Positions 58,384 to 64,000 of a DNA stretch of 64,000 bases are shown piece by piece; the first letter of the stretch is position 1; the number at the start of each line of letters is the position of its first letter. The notes beneath the pieces are model-generated. The model did not search any database and was not told the origin of the DNA. It saw nothing but the letters and a program-made list of their open reading frames with translations. Source of the stretch: Odontocerum albicorne (taxonomy: Eukaryota > Arthropoda > Insecta > Trichoptera > Odontoceridae); contig OX463856.1 of assembly GCA_949825065.1 (NCBI GenBank), forward strand, positions 20,084,632 to 20,148,631, in the 5' to 3' direction. A program made the position numbers and the translations under genes.

Positions 58384-58600
58384 ACATCCACAATGTTGTT
58401 TTTGTTTATGAAAGAAATTTAGTACTCCAGACAAAATGTTGCATTATTTATATTTTTTGACAAGAACCTTTCCGTAATCGCCATAAAATGAAATGAAAAA
58501 TATCTTATAAAATAATAATTTCAATAGTTTAAAAATTGAACCTTTTAAAATTTGACCAAAACATATTAATTAATGCAAAACCGAGCGCGAGCTACAATAT
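58384..58600 (+). repeat. Satellite S2 fragment
   Basis: tttgtttatgaaagaaattt..taatcgccataaaatgaaatgaaaaatat matches S2 monomers at 28-34 kb. This puts old satellite on the right side of the S1 array too. Confidence 0.6.
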
Positions 58601-58614
58601 GCATATAACATAAT

Positions 58615-59285
58615 ATGTGACGTCTGACACAGAAAATACCTCCTCCAAACGATAGAACTTTTCCAAAAGACCGTTATACAAATAGAACGTTTTCATGCGT
58701 CTCAAGCTACAATATTATCGTTGAAAAGGCCAATCTTGAAAAGGAGTTGAAAAGGCCAATCTTGCATATCTGTTGCAAGAGAGCGTCATTATGTTACACG
58801 TACATCATAAATGTTATGTATACTCAGTTTTGATCAATTTATTCCGTATTTAATAGTTTGGAGGAGTTTCTTTCCGTGTCAGACAAACGTATAACACACA
58901 TAATAGAATCAGGGCCACGCTCGATTTCGATCATCTTAATCCGCATTCAATCATTTGGAGGAAGTCTTTTTTATGTCAGAGAGACGTCACAAGAATACAC
59001 GTAAAAGAATCGCGGTCGCGTTCGGTTTTGATTAATTTATTCCGCATTCAAACGCCTCGAGGCGGGTTTTTTCCTGTTTTAGATAGACGTCACAAGAATA
59101 GAATAGAATCGTAACACAGAATAGAATCGCGGTAGCGGTAGATTTTAATGATATTATTCAGCATTCAATCATTTGGAGGAAGTGTTTTAATGTTAGACAG
59201 ACGTCACAGGTATATATGGAATAAAAGCGCAATTGCATGAGCGCTCGGTTTTGATCAATTGATTCCGTACTAAAATTAAAATAAA
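58615..59285. repeat. Degenerate ~100-115-bp tandem repeat with an inverted first unit
   Basis: (a/t)ttc(c/a)g(t/c)a(t/c)t(c)aat..tttggagga recurs near 58842, 58939, 59039 and 59155, with a partial unit near 59262. Each unit continues through a tgtcagac..acgtcac block and a gaatcgcg..cgntcg(g/a)tttt block. The unit at about 58618-58665 (gacgtctgacacagaaaatacctcctccaaac) is in the opposite orientation. Confidence 0.7.
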
Positions 59286-60119
59286 TCAAACGATTCTGTG
59301 AGCGTATGTAACGCGTATGGGGAAACTAGGGAAACCGTGGGGAATATATAGAAACATAATTTTTATCTAAAGATGCATTCATCCGAGTATTGAAGCTTTT
59401 GAGATCAAGTTAATAAGCTTTTGTAACGTCATATTCGCCTATTGGAGCTTACCCCTAACTCATTCTCATAATACAGCTAGACACAGACTCGGAGTCAAAA
59501 TTGGAAGTGCGTATATATCAAAACTTTAGCTTTTGAGCACAGAAAGGCAGCCACTATGTCTGAAATGTTATCAAAATAAGTTTCCAAACTTGGAAAGCTT
59601 TCAAATTTGGTTGTATTCAGAAGGCGAAACTTCTTGATCGAAAGATAATACACGCTGGAAAGTAAAATTGGAGTTTTTTTTCGAAGAATGTAGACGTATT
59701 GCAGGCTCCAACTTCTGATAGTGATGATTTAAGATTGGTTTTGTTGAGAAAACTGATAAGGTAAGTTTTGAGACGCATCTCTTAAAATTTTGTTTCAAAG
59801 TTATATTAAGAAGTTATCGTCATGCAAAGCGTCAAATATACCATCTTAGTTTTGTGGTTAAAAATTTAAAATTTTTTTCCGAAATAAACGTATGGAAGTT
59901 TATAAAAATAACGGCTAATAATCATTTCGTTTAGAAACGTTATAGCTGAACGCATCTTGGACTTATTGAATCGTTAGGTCTGTATTCAACGAGTGTAAAT
60001 CAGATAGTTCAGAAACTAGTGAGACAAATAATATAACATTGACTGTCTTGTATGGGGTATATGTAACATAAACAGTTTAATAAATAAATACAATTAAGAA
60101 TATGTAAAGTTTGACAAAT
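59286..60119. other. No gene recognised
   Basis: Unique AT-rich sequence. A 65-codon minus frame (59798-59601) has no recognisable features. Confidence 0.4.
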
Positions 60120-60420
60120 TTTTATAACTAGGCACTTATCTCATAAAATGGAGGTTGTAAAGCAGAATAAGAAGATGAATTAGTGAAGCAAGGTGTATGT
60201 GGAAGAAAAAGACCAAAGAAAACGTCGATGCACCAAACGGATCAGATTTTGAAAAAGGTAAAGTGAGAAGTATGAATATTAGAAGATTGTGCAAGATGAT
60301 TCATAGGGAGGAGATGAAAGTTGCGTGCTCGGATAGAAACGTTTGAAGATCTGTTATCTCTGCTTACCCTGCAAGGAACACGGCGTGTTGATATGTTTGT
60401 ATTTGGATTAACAAAATCTG
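60120..60420 (+). pseudogene. LINE 3' tail relic
   Basis: The plus strand shows, over shifting frames, QILKKGKVRSM-like and RRLCKMIHREEMKVACSDRN blocks and a final RSVISAYPARNTA. This is the C-terminal end of an endonuclease-type LINE ORF2, followed by tgatatgtttgtat as in the tails at 3.11 and 62.21 kb. Confidence 0.55.
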
Positions 60421-61186
60421 CAATGGAAAAACTTAGAAAGATGTTGAAAAATCAGTCTTCAATTCCCAACACCAAATTTATTCTTTAAGAACTTTGGTTT
60501 TCTCCAAAGTACTTAATGAAGTAGGATATATGGAGACTGAGGTAAAAGATAAGATATATGCTGGACCTTTCACCCTTAGTAAATTCTCTAGGATCTACAT
60601 GTCAAAGCCAATAACTTGCAGGAGGTAAATACTAACATATTGTTTATTGACACAAAAACAGTTTGGAGAAGTTGTTAGTAATTGTAAATTGTTGAGGAGT
60701 GGTTAGCCAGTGTATGGTTTCCAGAAAGAAGGATAGACAAAATCAAAGATATGACTAGTTCCTTGCTGTGTGCTGTGTGCTGCGTTCATCGTGGTTCAAG
60801 ACTTGGCGGAGGAGGGGGGTGGAGGCGAATAATTATCCGGTCAGTTCCAGACCACCAGAGAAACATTTCTCAGTTTCTGAACAATACGGCAAAAATGAGC
60901 ATAAAAACCAAACTTGCAAATCACATTATATTTTCCAACGCATGATTGGGCTTGGGACCGCCAATGGCGGAGTTGGCGGCAATGTTTGATAAATAACAGC
61001 AACCGTTCTCTGCGGAAATAGATCAAATAAAATGGGTTGAATATATTTTTGTAAACAGGCTCTGATATATCAAAATACTCGTATATCCCATTACAGATTA
61101 TAAATAACTTTTTTTTATCCACTTTGCGAGGATTTCTCCTGTTACACAAAAAGGGTGTGCTTGCTTGTGCTATGCTTCTAGTAAGC
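60421..61186. other. No gene recognised
   Basis: Unique. A short GC-richer spot with ctgtgtgctgtgtgctgcgt occurs at 60762. The overlapping 60-100-codon frames at 60.75-61.15 kb match nothing known. Confidence 0.4.
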
Positions 61187-61555
61187 TTATTCGTTAGGAA
61201 GAATATCAGCCAGGGTTCTACTCATACTGCTAGGCGTTGCCGATAATATATACACAGTGTCATTTAGTTGCTTCAATATCTCTATACCACGCATGACAGA
61301 GCGTTTAATCATGATATTCGTTTGGTGAGTTTGTATGTAGAACATATGGTAATTCCTTGCACGGCTATATTTATTAGGTACATATAAACTTAGTTCTTCT
61401 AGAATCGCGGTACAGTTAAAGTAGCCTTGAAACACCTTTAGTAGGACTATGGCACTGGATTCTTGCCTTCTTGTTTCGAAGCTGCCATAGTTACATACCG
61501 TGAGAAGTTCGACACAGTGAGCTATTTTGGGTAATCGTCTTTTGTTCTGTACCAT
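61187..61555 (-). pseudogene. CR1/Jockey-like LINE ORF2 C-terminal fragment
   Basis: An uninterrupted 122-codon minus-strand frame. NKRRLPKIAHCVELLTVCNY, then a VFQGYFNCTAILEELSLYVP segment and RARNYHMFYIQTHQTN, follow the typical end of a LINE reverse transcriptase: L..R....L..LYK...G..DC..LL..I....P.R..R....F......T....P. The frame ends with a natural-looking stop after ADILPNE. Nothing upstream (above 61555) continues the homology, so it is a 5'-truncated fragment. It has no stop codons, so insertion may be fairly young. Confidence 0.55.
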
Positions 61556-61799
61556 GGATATCTTTGTGTTTGTTCTATATATATAAATGGAAATAAAAAC
61601 ATCTTAACAATACTATGAATTATGATTTAAAAAACTAAATGGGAGTTTAAAATATATACAATCAAACAAGTCAATATAAAAAGTTGCTTATATAATTTTT
61701 ATTAAATTTAATGATAGCTTCACTATAGTATTCTCGTAATAATTATTATGTATTTCAACGTGGAAAATAAGTGAAATAATTTTAATAATTGCCGTAAAA

Positions 61800-62220
61800 T
61801 GCATGCACTAAGAAGAAAACATGGGGCAACAATGTATGGCAGAATACGGAATACAGTGGTTAGGCATGAATGTGAACGGATGTATTGAGTGTGAGGTGGA
61901 TGTATTGAATGAGATAAACAAGAGCTCTATAAAATGGTTTGGGTATATGGAACAAATAGATGAAGAAAGAGAATTATTGTAAAATAAATTTACAGAGCAA
62001 AATTGAGTGTGGTAGAGAAATACCAAGGGAAGTATGTACCTATAACTGAATTTAAAAAATATTAAATCATGATTGCAGTTTTTTATACTGTTACTAATAT
62101 TTTAATACTGTAATATTTGAGAGGCGGAATTTTTGTGTTTAAATTAGAAAGTTTGGCAATCTGTCCTCTCTGCTAACCTCAGAAGGAAAATGGCGTAACA
62201 ATATGTTTGCATCTCTGTAA
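61800..62220 (+). pseudogene. LINE 3' relic
   Basis: atgtatggcagaatacggaa aligns with atgtatgacagaatacggaa at 2789 in the first LINE relic. It is followed by degraded NKSSIKWFGYMEQIDEERE (family WFGHVERM) and, at 62150-62215, a VLSANLRRKMA-like end with caatatgtttgcat. Many stops and shifts. Confidence 0.6.
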
Positions 62221-62880
62221 TTTAACTAATAATGCTACCCTCGGCAACAAACATACGTCTTAGAAGACATTCTGAAAATCCCCTGGTTTGATAGAATCCT
62301 AATGTACGAAAGCGCATGCTGACAGATATTGACGAGAAGCAATATTCTCTATCAATATCTATAACCGAGATGTCATAATAAGCCCTTCACCATTCACTGA
62401 ATAAATAACGACTGAACTGAATAGTGAACATGCGATAAAATAAAAAGGTGTTTACTATGATTTCCTTCCATTATTCTGTCTTATTTAGTTTCCACAAAAA
62501 TTAATAAAACCACACGGTTATTTATGATGAAAAATATGAGGTGAGTTGGTGATTTTCCTCCATGCCCTACCCCTGAGCATCCATCCCGGGGGATAATAAC
62601 ACAGCGGGGCTACTTGCGTTGTTTCTGTAAACCAACACTATGAAATGATACATATAAATTGTCGTACTAGCCCTATTGTACCACCTGGAAAAAATCAGGC
62701 TTAACCAGACAAAAAGAGTTGGAATTTTAACAATTTTCTTTGTCGTTTTTATCGTCGTCATAAGTCAATTACAATCAGATTATGACCATGGTATGAGAAT
62801 TAAGGTCAAAATCTGGGTCACCGTCACTGTTGCCGTCACCGTTACCGTTATTTTAACCATCATCGTCATCGTTATTTTAA
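62221..62880. other. No gene recognised
   Basis: Unique AT-rich sequence leading into the 12-bp minisatellite. Confidence 0.4.
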
Positions 62881-62889
62881 CAACCATTG

Positions 62890-63770
62890 TCACGTCTTCA
62901 TCACCTTCCCCATCACCGTCCCCATCACCGTCCCCATCACCGTCCCCATCACCGTCCCCGTCCCCATCACCGTCCCCGTCCCCATCACCGTCCCCATCAC
63001 CGTCCCCATCTCCGTCGCCATCACCGTCGTCATCTCCGTCCCCATCACCGTCCCCATCACCATCCCCATCACCGTCCCCATCACCGTCCCCATCACCGTC
63101 CCCATCACCGTCCCCATCACCGTCCTCATCATCGTGCTCATCACCGTCCCCATCACCGTCCTCATCACCGTCACCATCACCGTCCCCATCACCGTCCCCA
63201 TCACCGTCCTCATCATCGTCCTCATCACCGTCCCCATCACCGTCCCCATCACCTTCCCCATCACCGTCCTCATCACCGTCCCCATCACCATCCCCATCAC
63301 CGTCCCCATCACCGTCCCCGTCCCCATCACCGTCCCCGTCCCCATCACCGTCCCCATCACCGTCCCCATCTCCGTCGCCATCACCGTCGCCATCACCGTC
63401 GTCATCTCCGTCCCCATCACCGTCCCCATCACCATCCCCATCACCGTCCCCATCACCGTCCCCATCACCGTCCCCATCACCGTCCCCATCACCGTCCCCA
63501 TCACCGTCCCCATCACCGTCCTCATCACCGTCCCCATCACCGTCCTCATCATCGTGCTCATCACCGTCCCCATCACCGTCCTCATCACCGTCACCATCAC
63601 CGTCCCCATCACCGTCCCCATCACCGTCCTCATCATCGTCCTCATCACCGTCCCCATCACCGTCCCCATCACCGTCCCCATCACCTTCCCCATCACCGTC
63701 CTCATCACCGTCCCCATCACCATCCCCATCACCGTCACCATCACCATCACCGTCACCGTCACCACCGTCA
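62890..63770. repeat. 12-bp minisatellite (ccatcaccgtcc)n with ~420-bp higher-order copy
   Basis: A near-perfect run of 12-bp units with substitution variants and occasional 6-bp units. The 120 bases at 63121-63240 are identical to 63541-63660, exactly 420 bp apart. The block at 62941 matches 63301 (offset 360), so a large piece was duplicated. Since 12 is a multiple of 3, several frames stay open: plus 62676-63974 (Ser-Pro repeats), plus 63134-63961 and minus 63792-62890. I do not regard these as genes. Confidence 0.95.
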
Positions 63771-64000
63771 CAATCACCGTCTCCGTCACCACAATCGCAC
63801 CATCACCGTCACCTCAATCGCACCGCCACCGTCCCGTTACAGTCATCGTCACCGTACCGTTACTGTGTCGTCACTGTGCCCATCACTGTCACCGTTACCC
63901 GTCACTGCAATCGTATCATCACCATCACGGCTATCGTCACCGTACCATCCCGTCACGTTAAACAACCAAAGTGACATAACATATCATTGCTATACTCTTT
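63771..64000. repeat. Degenerate (caccgt)n fringe and window end
   Basis: The minisatellite decays into irregular caccgt/catcac motifs up to about 63950, then ordinary sequence to the window end. Confidence 0.7.

Noticed and set aside
62676..63974. 432-codon Ser-Pro-rich reading frame and its antisense Met-Val-Thr frame
   Set aside because: Produced by a 12-bp repeat that cannot introduce stops. Frames are open on both strands at once and there is no gene context.

Overview
This looks like a gene-poor, transposon-dense stretch of an AT-rich animal genome, most probably an insect. The basis is a cecropia-type mariner, tRNA-Trp-primed Ty3/Gypsy elements of the CsRn1 kind, hAT elements, tRNA-derived SINEs and several decayed non-LTR retrotransposons. 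The species cannot be named. No single-copy host gene could be recognised. Every coding relic with a recognisable family is transposon-derived, apart from a host histone H2B fragment that now lies inside a retrotransposon.

Layout, left part (1-28.3 kb). A non-autonomous hAT with near-perfect 8-bp target duplications (166-1070) is followed by short tandem repeats, a LINE reverse-transcriptase relic and a probable piggyBac-type element. Next comes an intact mariner with an uninterrupted 339-codon transposase (4712-5998). Three solo LTRs of one family lie at 6645-7947, 11697-12916 and 53447-54690, each with a perfect 4-bp target duplication. A CR1/Jockey-like LINE tail sits at 9.6-10.6 kb. The 17-23 kb stretch holds LINE relics, SINE heads and tails, a pogo-like MITE and a possible degraded hammerhead-ribozyme repeat. 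At 24518-26192 there is a complete-ended, non-autonomous Ty3/Gypsy element on the minus strand. Its Gag N-terminal region is replaced by a 72-codon histone H2B fragment.

Satellite domain (28.3-58.6 kb). An old, degenerate repeat with a period near 340 bp (S2; 28.3-30.8, 32.2-34.4 and a fragment at 58.4 kb) flanks a younger, better-conserved ~333-bp satellite (S1; 34.45-57.05 kb). S1 and S2 appear to be diverged members of one family, so the array looks age-layered. The young core is interrupted by a hAT with degraded transposase (35170-38026), a broken mariner (42315-43600), pieces of one Ty3/Gypsy element and a solo LTR. The core contains two large palindromes. In palindrome A (about 40.04-44.1 against 45.57-48.35 kb) one arm carries the mariner and the other arm has the empty target site. 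Palindrome B (about 48.31-49.457 against 50.394-51.57 kb) is centred on the Gypsy pol fragment. The outermost Gypsy LTR ends share the same 4-bp target sequence, which suggests one insertion later pulled apart by the rearrangements.

Right part (58.6-64 kb). This holds a degenerate ~100-bp tandem repeat, more LINE relics and a 12-bp minisatellite (about 62.9-63.77 kb) that creates long but almost certainly meaningless reading frames.
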